From Sulfurimonas gotlandica GD1 (GTDB lineage: Bacteria > Campylobacterota > Campylobacteria > Campylobacterales > Sulfurimonadaceae), in NCBI RefSeq assembly GCF_000242915.1, contig NZ_AFRZ01000001.1, positions 1,364,001 to 1,428,000 of the forward strand: a DNA stretch of 64,000 nt, written 5' to 3'. This document shows positions 1 to 8,016 of this stretch, piece after piece. The position numbers and the translations under genes are program-made. The first letter of the stretch is position 1. Each line of letters begins with the position of its first letter. The notes under the pieces are model-generated. The model was not told the origin of the DNA. It searched no databases and was given only the letters and a program-made list of their open reading frames with translations.

Positions 1-709
1 TATGAGCATCTTTGTCTATTATGGCTACATGGAAAAGTTCAGATTCCATAACTTCTTCTAAAATTTTCTCCATAAAAATATTGATTATTAGCATACCTCT
101 GAATTCATCATTAAAGTAATATGGCTTAGCTATACGTAATGTTGGTTTAATCGGCTGTACAATTTCCCCACGTTCCATATTTAAATCTATCTTTGAAAAC
201 CATATTGTCCCTTTAGTCATCTTTTTAACATCTTTAAAGTAATAACGATCTGCTTTATTTTGAAGATCTTTTTCATCTACTTGATAAGGAGAATCAGCAA
301 TGGAGTCTCGGTCAATTCTTATAGCTTCACATCCATGTTTACCAAGAAATCTAAACTGCATAATATTTGAATCGGAGTGAGCTATAGCCATCATAATGCT
401 AGTAATTTGTTTTTTTTCTTGTGTAGAATCTGTTGGATTGCTTTGTATAAAACGTTCGAATTCTATTGTTCTATCCACAGCCCTAAGATAATTTCTGAAA
501 TTATCAGTTTGTGTGTGTATAAAGTCTTTTTTGTAAGCAAGAGTTCTCTTTGCTGAAACATCAAACTCTTTATGAATCGTATTTAACTGGTAATATCCAC
601 TAACAACTATTGAGATAGTCGAAATAATAAAACCGACAGCCACAAATAGCATGATAAGGACTAAACGGTAGTGATATTTACTTGTTTTAGGAATCAGTTT
701 TGATAACAA
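1..709 (-). CDS. Membrane sensor protein with extracytoplasmic cache-like domain (partial, N-terminus only)
   Basis: I translated about 236 N-terminal residues; the frame stays open to the left edge, so the C-terminal output domain lies outside the window. The start is a TTG at 707-709 preceded by AGAGGGG about 7 nt upstream, reading LSKLIPKTSKYHYRLV. A membrane segment follows (about residues 16-38, LIMLFVAVGFIISTISIVV). Next comes a long hydrophilic region with the look of a periplasmic cache-type ligand domain, including MMAIAHSDSNIMQFRFLG and FNDEFRGMLIINIFMEKIL. Such N-termini belong to sensor kinases, chemoreceptors or GGDEF proteins; which one cannot be seen here. It is transcribed in the same direction as the cobalamin genes but separated from cobQ by 63 nt, and looks functionally unrelated to them. 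Confidence 0.7.
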   Translation of the reverse strand, partial: MLSKLIPKTSKYHYRLVLIMLFVAVGFIISTISIVVSGYYQLNTIHKEFDVSAKRTLAYKKDFIHTQTDNFRNYLRAVDRTIEFERFIQSNPTDSTQEKKQITSIMMAIAHSDSNIMQFRFLGKHGCEAIRIDRDSIADSPYQVDEKDLQNKADRYYFKDVKKMTKGTIWFSKIDLNMERGEIVQPIKPTLRIAKPYYFNDEFRGMLIINIFMEKILEEVMESELFHVAIIDKDAH

Positions 710-772
710 AAGAACACCCCTCTTTGTAGCTATATAAGTATATTATATATCAAGAAAGCTGATTTTACAATC

Positions 773-2158
773 TTAGCTATTTAACTCTTTGACTATTTTG
801 TCCATATCTATATGCTCCTCAATATGAGATGCAAACTCTTTTATGGCTTTGGCTTTGAACTTTTTAAAGTTGTAGCCTTTGTAGTTAGGATTTATCTCGC
901 TAAAGAGCATCTCTCTTATTTCATCGCTATCAAACAGACCGTGGATGAAAGTTCCATAGAGATTTTCTTTAGACTTGCATCTCTTCTTTGCGATGCCGTT
1001 ATGAATCTCATAGCCATCGACTATACATTTAAAGATTCTGTAACTACCTTTTTTTACAATCTTTTCTTTCTGGAAAGTCACATCGCCTTTTAGTCGTCCG
1101 AAGCCTTTTGTAATCTCTGCATCTGACTCAACTTTATCTGGGTCTAAAATACGCTCAAACATCATCTCGTAACCACCACAGATAGCAACTACTTTTTGCT
1201 CCGTAGAACTAAGTTTCTCTTCAAAACCACGCTCACGTAACCAAGCCAAATCATCCACAACTCTTTTACTTCCTGGAAGAACAACTAAGTCACAAGTCGC
1301 CATATCTCCAGCGTTTGAGATGAAAGAGAGTTCTACTTCTCTATCAACTACGAGAGGCTCAAAATCTGTAAAGTTACTGATGTGAGGAAGCTTGATAACT
1401 CCGACTTTGATGATAGCATCTCTAGTATCCTGAACATAGTTCATAATCGACTCGCTGTCTTCAAACCCAAGGTTAAAAGGTTTAAAAGGAACAACTCCAA
1501 GAACAGGAATCTTAAACTTTTTTTCTATGATTTTAACACCCTTATCAAAAAGGCTCATATCTCCCTGAAACTTGTTTACGATGACACCAATGACATTCTT
1601 CTGCAGTTTTTTTGGAAGTAGGTGATATACCCCATAGATGGACGCAAAAACACCACCTCTTTGTATGTCGGCAACTAAGATGATTTTTGTGTTAAACTCA
1701 TCTGCAATGTAAATGTTAGATAGGTCTTTATCCATCAAGTTTAGCTCAACTGGACTACCTGCACCTTCAGCTACGATGCAACCGTATTGCTTTTGAAGTT
1801 TTAAAAATGCACGTTTGACATGTGGCCGAAGAGTTTTGATATCACGGTAATAATCCCAAACATCTTTGTCCCCAACACTCTTACCATTTACAATCATGTG
1901 GGCTTTTGACTTTCCACCTGACTTTAGTAAAATAGGATTCATATCCGGAGTAGTTTTCAGTCCAATCGCTCGTGCGGCAAAATACTGAGGAATAGCAATC
2001 TCACCACCAGCATCTGTAACTTGTGAATTGTTAGAAACATTCTGAGCTTTGAAAGGTGCAACGCTAACACCACGATGGTGAAGCAAGTAAGTTATGGCAA
2101 AAGAGAGAGTAGATTTTCCAGCATCACTGCTTGTTCCGAATATGCTAACAGAATTCAT
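773..2158 (-). CDS. cobQ: Cobyric acid synthase (glutamine-hydrolysing)
   Basis: CobQ amidates the b, d, e and g side chains of adenosylcobyrinate a,c-diamide using glutamine and ATP, in the cytoplasm. At 461 aa it is slightly shorter than the usual ~480-500. The N-terminal dethiobiotin-synthetase-like P-loop reads GTSSDAGKS (residues 8-16) and is followed by KAQNVSNNSQV, a CobQ signature. The C-terminal class I glutamine amidotransferase domain has its nucleophile at Cys327 (AICGGYEMM) and a histidine in TFIHGLFD. It is the last gene of the cobalamin operon, and its start overlaps the end of the preceding decarboxylase gene by 14 nt, which suggests translational coupling. Confidence 0.95.
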   Translation of the reverse strand: MNSVSIFGTSSDAGKSTLSFAITYLLHHRGVSVAPFKAQNVSNNSQVTDAGGEIAIPQYFAARAIGLKTTPDMNPILLKSGGKSKAHMIVNGKSVGDKDVWDYYRDIKTLRPHVKRAFLKLQKQYGCIVAEGAGSPVELNLMDKDLSNIYIADEFNTKIILVADIQRGGVFASIYGVYHLLPKKLQKNVIGVIVNKFQGDMSLFDKGVKIIEKKFKIPVLGVVPFKPFNLGFEDSESIMNYVQDTRDAIIKVGVIKLPHISNFTDFEPLVVDREVELSFISNAGDMATCDLVVLPGSKRVVDDLAWLRERGFEEKLSSTEQKVVAICGGYEMMFERILDPDKVESDAEITKGFGRLKGDVTFQKEKIVKKGSYRIFKCIVDGYEIHNGIAKKRCKSKENLYGTFIHGLFDSDEIREMLFSEINPNYKGYNFKKFKAKAIKEFASHIEEHIDMDKIVKELNS

Positions 2159-3140
2159 TTAGTGCCTTTTTTAGTTTGTTATGAGCCTTAGAGTCTTTGA
2201 CTGCGAAGCGTAGATAGTCATTTGTCAAAAAGTCAAAACTTCCACAAGTCCGCACTAGTATTTTATGATGTAGTAGATGCTCAAATATCTCTTTGGATTT
2301 TTCTGATTTTACCATTACAAAGTTAGAGTCACTTTTGTAGATTTTACTAAAAAGTTTTGAACCTATCAAAATACGAAGAAGTTCTTTTTTGTGTCTTTTG
2401 TGAAGCTTCCTGCTTTGCTCGTCAAAGTCTTTGTCTTTAAGTCTTTCTTCTAAGAATTCTGCATCGTATGCTGAGAGGTTCCACATTGGTGTTTTTAGCA
2501 TTTGAACATTCTCTTTATTTGAAAATATTGCACCAATTCTCACTCCGCCACAGCCATAAAATTTAGTAAATGATTGGATTATATAGAGTTTTTTGTAAGA
2601 ATCGATTTGGTTTCTCAAAGATTTGAGGTTTTGGAACTCTAAAAACGATTCATCAAGAACAACTGTACACTTCTGCTTTTTCCAGATGCCAAAAAGCTTA
2701 GCTAAAGAGTAGTGTTTTGCATCGGGGGTGGAAGGATTTACAAAGACTACTATGGAACCTTTTTTTGGCTTTTTGTAGAGGTTTTTAAAGCGGTTTATTT
2801 TGATGATTTTCTTATCATTTGGTACTGCTTTTTCATACTCTCCATACAGAGGCGCATAGAGGTAAACTCTCTTCTCCCTCAAGTGTTTAAACAGCTCAAA
2901 AATAGCAGAAGTTGCTCCGTTGTAAAGAGTGATTTGAGACTTTTTTATCTCGTACTTTTTTGTAATTGTTTTTTTTAAAGAGCTGTAATTTGAGTCTGGA
3001 TACTTAACTAACATGTTATTTGTAGGTGTTATGGTTATGCTTGGATGGTAGCTGTTTATGTTTGAGGAGAAGTCAATAATCTCCCCAGATTTACAGCCTA
3101 ATTCTTTTGCGTATTTATAAATATTTGCACCGTGTTTCAT
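2145..3140 (-). CDS. cobD: PLP-dependent CobD-like decarboxylase (threonine-/serine-phosphate decarboxylase)
   Basis: This 331-aa fold-type I PLP enzyme resembles CobD, which decarboxylates L-threonine O-3-phosphate to (R)-1-aminopropan-2-ol phosphate for the nucleotide loop. The start MKHGANIYKYAKELGC matches the family opening (HGGN-like). Asp163 (LDESFLEF) and Lys193 (SFTKFYGCGGVRIG) fit the PLP-pyridine and Schiff-base residues. A CobD homologue from another campylobacterote, Sulfurospirillum, is known to use serine phosphate and yields norcobamides, so the substrate here could be either. It sits between cobQ and a kinase gene, overlapping each by a few nucleotides. Confidence 0.85.
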   Translation of the reverse strand: MKHGANIYKYAKELGCKSGEIIDFSSNINSYHPSITITPTNNMLVKYPDSNYSSLKKTITKKYEIKKSQITLYNGATSAIFELFKHLREKRVYLYAPLYGEYEKAVPNDKKIIKINRFKNLYKKPKKGSIVVFVNPSTPDAKHYSLAKLFGIWKKQKCTVVLDESFLEFQNLKSLRNQIDSYKKLYIIQSFTKFYGCGGVRIGAIFSNKENVQMLKTPMWNLSAYDAEFLEERLKDKDFDEQSRKLHKRHKKELLRILIGSKLFSKIYKSDSNFVMVKSEKSKEIFEHLLHHKILVRTCGSFDFLTNDYLRFAVKDSKAHNKLKKALNEFC

Positions 3141-3934
3141 TTTAGTAATTCTTTTGCTCTTGAAGTGTTTTTATACTCATGGACTCTTTTTAGTGCGAAG
3201 AAATTTGCAGCAAATTTCATCTTTTCTTTGACAACTTTTTTACTCAGTTTTTTAGGTGCGTGTTGGTTGTAGTTTTTCAAAAAAAGATTTATATAGTAAT
3301 CGTGACGCTCTCTTGCATCAAAACCTACAAGTGTAACTGCAACGTCATAAGCAAAAGTTCCGCATGATGAATCTATGAAATCTATTACTCCGATTTTTCT
3401 GCCGTTGAAAATGGTGTTGTCTTTAAAAATATCTCCATGAATGATAGCCTCGTGTTTATGAGTAAAATTTTTCAGGAACTCAAATCTTTTGTAGTAAGCA
3501 AAGAAATTTTCTTTTACATACTTTAAAGATTGAGTTACTTCATCTTCGATGATTCTGTTGGAGTCGCATCTCATTTTTGAAGTCTGAGAGTGCATCTTTG
3601 CCAAAAATCTACCAAGAGCTTGGATGTGATAGCTTTTAGTATTTGTTGGCTGTTTGCCTTCTAGTTTTTCGTAGATGTACCAGCCGTAATTGCTATCAAG
3701 ACAGGCAGGAACATTTAGCCCGACTGATTTTAACTCATTAAGCAGTTTTATATCCAGCTCTATTTTACGCGTAATATCTCGCTCATATCTTTTTAGAATA
3801 TAACCAGTTGTCTCGTTGTGAATTATGTAAGTCGTGTCGATGATGCCAGATATAGTTGGTTTTATTTCTGTGAAACCGTAAGATGGGAAAAGCTGGTTTA
3901 ACTCATGAAGTGAGAGTTGTGTCTTTACGCCCAT
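3137..3934 (-). CDS. APH/homoserine-kinase-type-II fold phosphotransferase in the B12 operon
   Basis: A 265-aa protein of the aminoglycoside/choline/homoserine kinase (APH) superfamily. The catalytic Brenner loop is HGDIFKDN (residues 166-173), and the metal-binding DFG-like motif is IDFID around Asp185. I chose the ATG at 3934 (MGVKTQLSLHELN) because GGAG lies 5 nt upstream; an upstream ATG at 3979 would give a longer overlap with bluB and has no clear ribosome site. It lies directly upstream of the CobD-like gene with a 4-nt overlap. No PduX/BluE (GHMP) threonine kinase is visible nearby, so a role making threonine or serine phosphate for CobD is a reasonable inference. Homoserine kinase (ThrB-type) is the main alternative. 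Confidence 0.75.
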   Translation of the reverse strand: MGVKTQLSLHELNQLFPSYGFTEIKPTISGIIDTTYIIHNETTGYILKRYERDITRKIELDIKLLNELKSVGLNVPACLDSNYGWYIYEKLEGKQPTNTKSYHIQALGRFLAKMHSQTSKMRCDSNRIIEDEVTQSLKYVKENFFAYYKRFEFLKNFTHKHEAIIHGDIFKDNTIFNGRKIGVIDFIDSSCGTFAYDVAVTLVGFDARERHDYYINLFLKNYNQHAPKKLSKKVVKEKMKFAANFFALKRVHEYKNTSRAKELLK

Positions 3935-4557
3935 GAGTTCTCCACTACACATTCGTCTAATGATTTTTCTTTTTTCCATTTTAGAGTTTTTAGTTCAGGT
4001 TCTTGGCAAAATTCATTTACATAACCAAGACAGAGGTAGGCTATGAGCTGAGTGTTTCTTGGAGCGTTTAGAGTCTTTAAAACTTTCTCTTCATCCAAGA
4101 TGCTAACCCAGCCAAGCCCGATGTCTAAAGCTCTTGCCATCAGCCACATGTTCTCAATTGCACAGACGACACTATATTCACCCATTTTATACATACTTGT
4201 CATTCCAAGCGTAGGATTTTCTAAGCTTTCATATAAAACAGCGATGTTTATGGGTGCTTCTTTGATACCTTCTAGTTTTAGGCTTTTGTATATCTGGCTG
4301 TCCTTGAAGATCTCTTTTGCTTTTGTGTTTTCGCACACGAAATTTTGATGTATATTTTCTTTTATATTTTCATCTTTTATGAGCACAAATTTCCAAGGCT
4401 GAGAGTAACCCACAGATGGAGCTGAGATGCCGGCTTCTAAGATGAGTTCTATTTTTTCATCTTCTATGGCTTCATTTAAAAATCTGTTTCCGCGAACATC
4501 TCGTCTGCTTTTCATGATGTTTAGCAAAGTCTGTGCATCTTCTTTTGTAAAGGTCAC
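3925..4557 (-). CDS. bluB: 5,6-dimethylbenzimidazole synthase
   Basis: BluB is a flavin-destroying nitroreductase-fold enzyme that converts FMNH2 and O2 to 5,6-dimethylbenzimidazole, the lower ligand of cobalamin. The 210-aa protein opens with the FMN-binding motif SRRDVRGNRFL, followed by APSVGYSQPW and GLGWVSILDEE, all typical of BluB rather than general nitroreductases. It lies between btuC (4-nt overlap) and the kinase gene (10-nt overlap). Because BluB requires oxygen, its presence suggests an organism that meets oxygen at least at low levels. Confidence 0.92.
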   Translation of the reverse strand: MTFTKEDAQTLLNIMKSRRDVRGNRFLNEAIEDEKIELILEAGISAPSVGYSQPWKFVLIKDENIKENIHQNFVCENTKAKEIFKDSQIYKSLKLEGIKEAPINIAVLYESLENPTLGMTSMYKMGEYSVVCAIENMWLMARALDIGLGWVSILDEEKVLKTLNAPRNTQLIAYLCLGYVNEFCQEPELKTLKWKKEKSLDECVVENSWA

Positions 4558-5519
4558 TTTCTGCTCCTAGAGATTATCAGGTAGATAAAAAATGGTCCAC
4601 CGATAAGAGCTGTAACTATCCCGATAGGGAGTTCACTTTGAGTCTGCAGACCTCTTGTGATAGTGTCACAAAAGACTAAGAAAAAACCACCAAATAGTGC
4701 CGTTTTAACTATGCGTTTGTTGACAGTTTCGGGGTGAAGTTTTGAGACTATATGAGGAACTACAAGCCCCACAAAACCGATAGGACCGCTGATGCTCACA
4801 AGTGTTCCTATGGCAAAAGATGAGACTATGAGAAGTGTCAAAGTCGTCTTTTTTGTGTTTACCCCGCGAAGCGTGGCACTCTCATCTGAGATGCTAAGAA
4901 GTTGTAGTTCGTAGCGGTAGAGATAGATAGCCAAGAAAAGTATGAACGCTATGATGCCCACACTAATGGGATGCATCCAGCCGATGATGGAGAGTGAACC
5001 CATGGTAAAGCGCAGAAGTATATCGTTTTGCATCGTGTCGCCAAGGTAAAAAACTACCATAAGTGCAGAGGTGTAAAAGAGTGAAAGAGCGATACCTAAA
5101 AGCAGAAGTGACTCAAAGTGTGAGTGCTTTAAAAACTTCGCTAGATAGATGAGTAGAAACACGGTTAGCATAGCTCCCATAAAACCAAAGATACTAACAG
5201 CAGCGATGCCAAAAACAAGACTTCCGAGTCCCAGTTTTATGGCAACTCCTGCACCCAAAACTGCACCGCTCGAGATGCCCAGAGTATATGGAGTCATAAG
5301 TGCATTTCTAAATAGTGTCTGAAAAAGAAGACCACTAAGTGCTAATATAGTTCCAGCAGCAAATGCAAACAAAACTCGTGGAACTCTTAGGTCAAAAAAG
5401 ATAGAGTGCTGAAGTGTTCCAGATGTGAAAACCTCACTAAAGTTTAGTGAGACTGCGCCGATAAACGGAGATGCCATAAGTACCAAAAATAGTAAAAACC
5501 AAACAAGATACTTACTCAT
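4554..5519 (-). CDS. btuC: FecCD/BtuC-family ABC permease (cobalamin uptake)
   Basis: A 321-aa polytopic inner membrane protein of the FecCD family, with about ten hydrophobic segments and the family motifs RVPRVLFAFAAGTILALSG, GISSGAVLGAG and GPIGFVGLVVPHI. In such importers the permease dimer pairs with an ATPase (next gene) and a periplasmic binding protein (btuF, upstream in the operon). Siderophore permeases belong to the same family; the cobalamin assignment rests on the surrounding cob genes and btuB. Confidence 0.85.
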   Translation of the reverse strand: MSKYLVWFLLFLVLMASPFIGAVSLNFSEVFTSGTLQHSIFFDLRVPRVLFAFAAGTILALSGLLFQTLFRNALMTPYTLGISSGAVLGAGVAIKLGLGSLVFGIAAVSIFGFMGAMLTVFLLIYLAKFLKHSHFESLLLLGIALSLFYTSALMVVFYLGDTMQNDILLRFTMGSLSIIGWMHPISVGIIAFILFLAIYLYRYELQLLSISDESATLRGVNTKKTTLTLLIVSSFAIGTLVSISGPIGFVGLVVPHIVSKLHPETVNKRIVKTALFGGFFLVFCDTITRGLQTQSELPIGIVTALIGGPFFIYLIISRSRK

Positions 5520-6243
5520 ACTTCACCGCCAAAGCTTCAAACTCAACACCGTAAAGCTCTTGCAAAGTAGATGAGTTGAAGAACTCTTCTTTCTCCGCAA
5601 AATAAGTCGCATCCGAGTCTTTTATGAAAAGTGTAGGAGAGTCGATGAAAGATGCCAGATGCAAGTCATGTGTGATGAGTATAACTTGATGATAATCTTT
5701 TAAACCCTTTATGTGTTGCGCGATTATCTTAGCATTATGTGGGTCTAGGTTAGCAGTCGGTTCATCAAAGATGATGATTTTACTCTGCGCTGCCAGTGCT
5801 CCTGCAATGAGGACGAGTTGAGCCTCCCCCGAGCTTAGAGAGTTTAGAGTGTGCTTTTTCAGATGCGAGATCTTTAAAAATTCCAGAGTGTTTTGAGATA
5901 TCTTTTTGTCTTTGTCTGAGTAGTCAAGAAAGTTCTTTTTGTGAGCAAATCTGCCAAGAAGTACAAACTCTTCAACACTGATAAAAGGGTCATAGACTTC
6001 GAGTTTTGCAGGGATATATGAGACGACTTGCGCGCGCTCTTTTAGTGTCATCTCTTTGATATTTTTATCATTCATGCTAACACTTCCCTCATACTCTATG
6101 AGGTTACAAAGTGCCTTTGCCAAAGTGCTTTTTCCAGAACCATTTGCTCCAAGGATGCTTAGATGATTATCAACACTTAACGAGATATCTTTTAGTATGC
6201 TTTTATCGTCATACTTAACACTGAGAGCATCTAGTCTAATCAT
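5512..6243 (-). CDS. btuD: ABC transporter ATP-binding protein (BtuD/FepC family)
   Basis: This 243-aa ATPase powers the BtuC-type permease. It has Walker A GANGSGKS, a degenerate signature LSSGEAQLVLIAG, and Walker B IIIFDEPTANLDP. I place the start at the ATG at 6243 (MIRLDALSVKYDDKS), which overlaps the cobC stop by 8 nt; the frame is open another 26 codons upstream, but that stretch only re-reads the cobC 3' end and does not look like an ABC N-terminus. LSSGE instead of LSGGQ is common among iron/B12 importer ATPases. Confidence 0.87.
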   Translation of the reverse strand: MIRLDALSVKYDDKSILKDISLSVDNHLSILGANGSGKSTLAKALCNLIEYEGSVSMNDKNIKEMTLKERAQVVSYIPAKLEVYDPFISVEEFVLLGRFAHKKNFLDYSDKDKKISQNTLEFLKISHLKKHTLNSLSSGEAQLVLIAGALAAQSKIIIFDEPTANLDPHNAKIIAQHIKGLKDYHQVILITHDLHLASFIDSPTLFIKDSDATYFAEKEEFFNSSTLQELYGVEFEALAVKYE

Positions 6244-6799
6244 GAATATCCAGCTTTTTAGTTTCACTATTATACACAACATACGAAGCATAGGGAATGG
6301 AGATGCCAAAGGCTTCTTCAAGGCTTATATCTTTTAGAGTGGTGATAAAAGTTTTAATTACACCACTGTGAGTAACAAGTAAAATATTTTCTTTTTTTAG
6401 CGTTGGAAGATACTCAAAGATAAACTTCTTTACTCTTAAAGTGTATTCCTCAACATCTTCTCCATCTAAAGCATTTAGCCACTGCTCAAAATTTATATAT
6501 TGTATTTCGTTTTGGGCGATAATAGCATCAAAACTAAGTCCCTCATGTTTGCCCCATGATTTTTCTCTTAGCTCTTTTGTGTAGATAACATCGTCAGAGT
6601 TTATAAACTGTTTTAGAGTCTCTTTAGTACGAATAAGGTCAGAGCAAAAGATGGCATCAAAATCAGATGTATTGAAGTGCTTTGCTAAAGCTTTGGCATC
6701 TGCATAACCTTTTTCGGATAGCCCGATATCTAGATGCCCGTTGTAGCATCCGATGTAAGGCTCTTTGACTTCTCCGTGGCGTACAAGAGTTATAGTCAT
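6236..6799 (-). CDS. cobC: Alpha-ribazole phosphatase-like histidine phosphatase
   Basis: A 187-aa histidine phosphatase superfamily member with the catalytic RHGE motif (residues 7-10) and a second histidine in VTHSGVIKT. In the nucleotide-loop pathway CobC removes the phosphate from alpha-ribazole-5'-phosphate or the cobalamin phosphate. GCYNGHLDIGLSEKGYADA is typical of the CobC/phosphoglycerate-mutase-like group. The family is broad, but its place between cobS and the BtuCD genes supports the B12 role. Confidence 0.85.
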   Translation of the reverse strand: MTITLVRHGEVKEPYIGCYNGHLDIGLSEKGYADAKALAKHFNTSDFDAIFCSDLIRTKETLKQFINSDDVIYTKELREKSWGKHEGLSFDAIIAQNEIQYINFEQWLNALDGEDVEEYTLRVKKFIFEYLPTLKKENILLVTHSGVIKTFITTLKDISLEEAFGISIPYASYVVYNSETKKLDIHD

Positions 6800-7518
6800 A
6801 GAGCAAGACCAAGGAGGATAGCGTTTAGTAAAATAAGCTCAGTTATTTCAATAGTAAAGCCGTAGATATCACCGCTAAAACCACCGTAGCGTCTGATGAA
6901 AAAAGTTTTGATAAGAGACAAAACTAAAAGACTAAGTACAAAAAGACCAAGTGTTGAGATGCTAAGAAGTGTCACGTATATGAAAGCTATAAGAACCTGC
7001 TTCCCTTTTAGTTCCTCTTTTGCTAAAGTTCCCATCCCGTTTTGGCTGATGTATGGGAAAAAGTAAATCGCCAATACTGCGTTAAAACGAGAAAGCAGAA
7101 GAACCACAGGCAGAAGATAAAAAGCGTCAAAAACAGCTAAAGATGAGGCTTTAAGTATCAGAAAAGTCACTGTGAATATCATGCCCATTCCACCGGTATT
7201 TGGGTCTTTCATGACTTCTAAAGCTCGCTCTTTTGAGACAAATAAACCGTCAATAGTGTCACTCAGACCATCTAGATGCAAAGCTCCTGTGAGTATTACC
7301 CAGAGAGTAAAGATGATGATGCCCAGATGTAAGTCTGTAATGTGTACTTCTAAAAGTGAGTGAGTTGTCCACAAAATGAGACCTAGTAAAAAACCTACAA
7401 GCGGGTAAAACAAAACCGCATAACCGTTTATGCCCTTGTTAAAATCGTGAACCTTGAAAAAAGGAATGCTTGTTAGCATTGAGACAGCTAGAGCGAAACC
7501 TTTGAAGAAGTTTTTCAT
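6796..7518 (-). CDS. cobS: Adenosylcobinamide-GDP ribazoletransferase (cobalamin synthase)
   Basis: CobS is an integral membrane enzyme that joins adenosylcobinamide-GDP with alpha-ribazole (phosphate), completing cobalamin. The 240-aa protein has several membrane segments and the acidic metal-binding motif ALHLDGLSDTIDGLF near residue 80, followed by KDPNTGGMG, both CobS hallmarks. ATGA-type overlaps link it to cobU upstream and cobC downstream. Confidence 0.94.
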   Translation of the reverse strand: MKNFFKGFALAVSMLTSIPFFKVHDFNKGINGYAVLFYPLVGFLLGLILWTTHSLLEVHITDLHLGIIIFTLWVILTGALHLDGLSDTIDGLFVSKERALEVMKDPNTGGMGMIFTVTFLILKASSLAVFDAFYLLPVVLLLSRFNAVLAIYFFPYISQNGMGTLAKEELKGKQVLIAFIYVTLLSISTLGLFVLSLLVLSLIKTFFIRRYGGFSGDIYGFTIEITELILLNAILLGLAL

Positions 7519-8009
7519 TTTATCCTCGTTGAGATGCCGGCAATGGTATGATAGACTTCATCACATTCACTAGCAATTAGTTGAGAGAGTTTTCCGCTTG
7601 CATCTATGAAGTCACGGGAAAGTTTATTGTCAGGTATGATTCCGCTACCTACATCATTTAGAACAAAGACAATATCTTGGTTTAGCTCCAAAATTTTTGT
7701 AAGTTCTTTTTTCATATCTTCAAGTGAAAAACTGTGATAGAACATATTATTTATCCACATGCTAACACACTCTACTAACACTGGATTTTTGTTAGTCTTT
7801 ATGACTTCATAGATTTTTAAAGGCTCTTCAAGAGTTTCAAAGTCATCACCTCTATTTTCTATGTGGGCATCTATACGCTCTTTCATCCCTGCATCTACAA
7901 ACTCGGTAGTCGCCAGATAAGTAGGTTTTGTAATAGAGTTTTTTAGTATATGCTTTTGAGCGTTTATAGATTTTCCGCTTTTAATGCCACCGATAAATAG
8001 AGTTTTCAT
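7515..8009 (-). CDS. cobU: Adenosylcobinamide kinase/adenosylcobinamide-phosphate guanylyltransferase
   Basis: This bifunctional enzyme phosphorylates adenosylcobinamide and transfers GMP from GTP, giving adenosylcobinamide-GDP for CobS. The 164-aa length and P-loop GGIKSGKS (residues 7-14) fit the CobU/CobP family, as does the LNDVGSGIIPDNKLSRDF segment. It overlaps cobS by 4 nt and starts 7 nt after the cobT stop. Confidence 0.93.
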   Translation of the reverse strand: MKTLFIGGIKSGKSINAQKHILKNSITKPTYLATTEFVDAGMKERIDAHIENRGDDFETLEEPLKIYEVIKTNKNPVLVECVSMWINNMFYHSFSLEDMKKELTKILELNQDIVFVLNDVGSGIIPDNKLSRDFIDASGKLSQLIASECDEVYHTIAGISTRIK

Positions 8010-8016
8010 TTTTAAC

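Noticed and set aside
3935-3979. Longer N-terminus of the APH-fold kinase
   Set aside because: Would deepen the overlap with bluB to 55 nt, has no ribosome site, and the residues do not fit the family.
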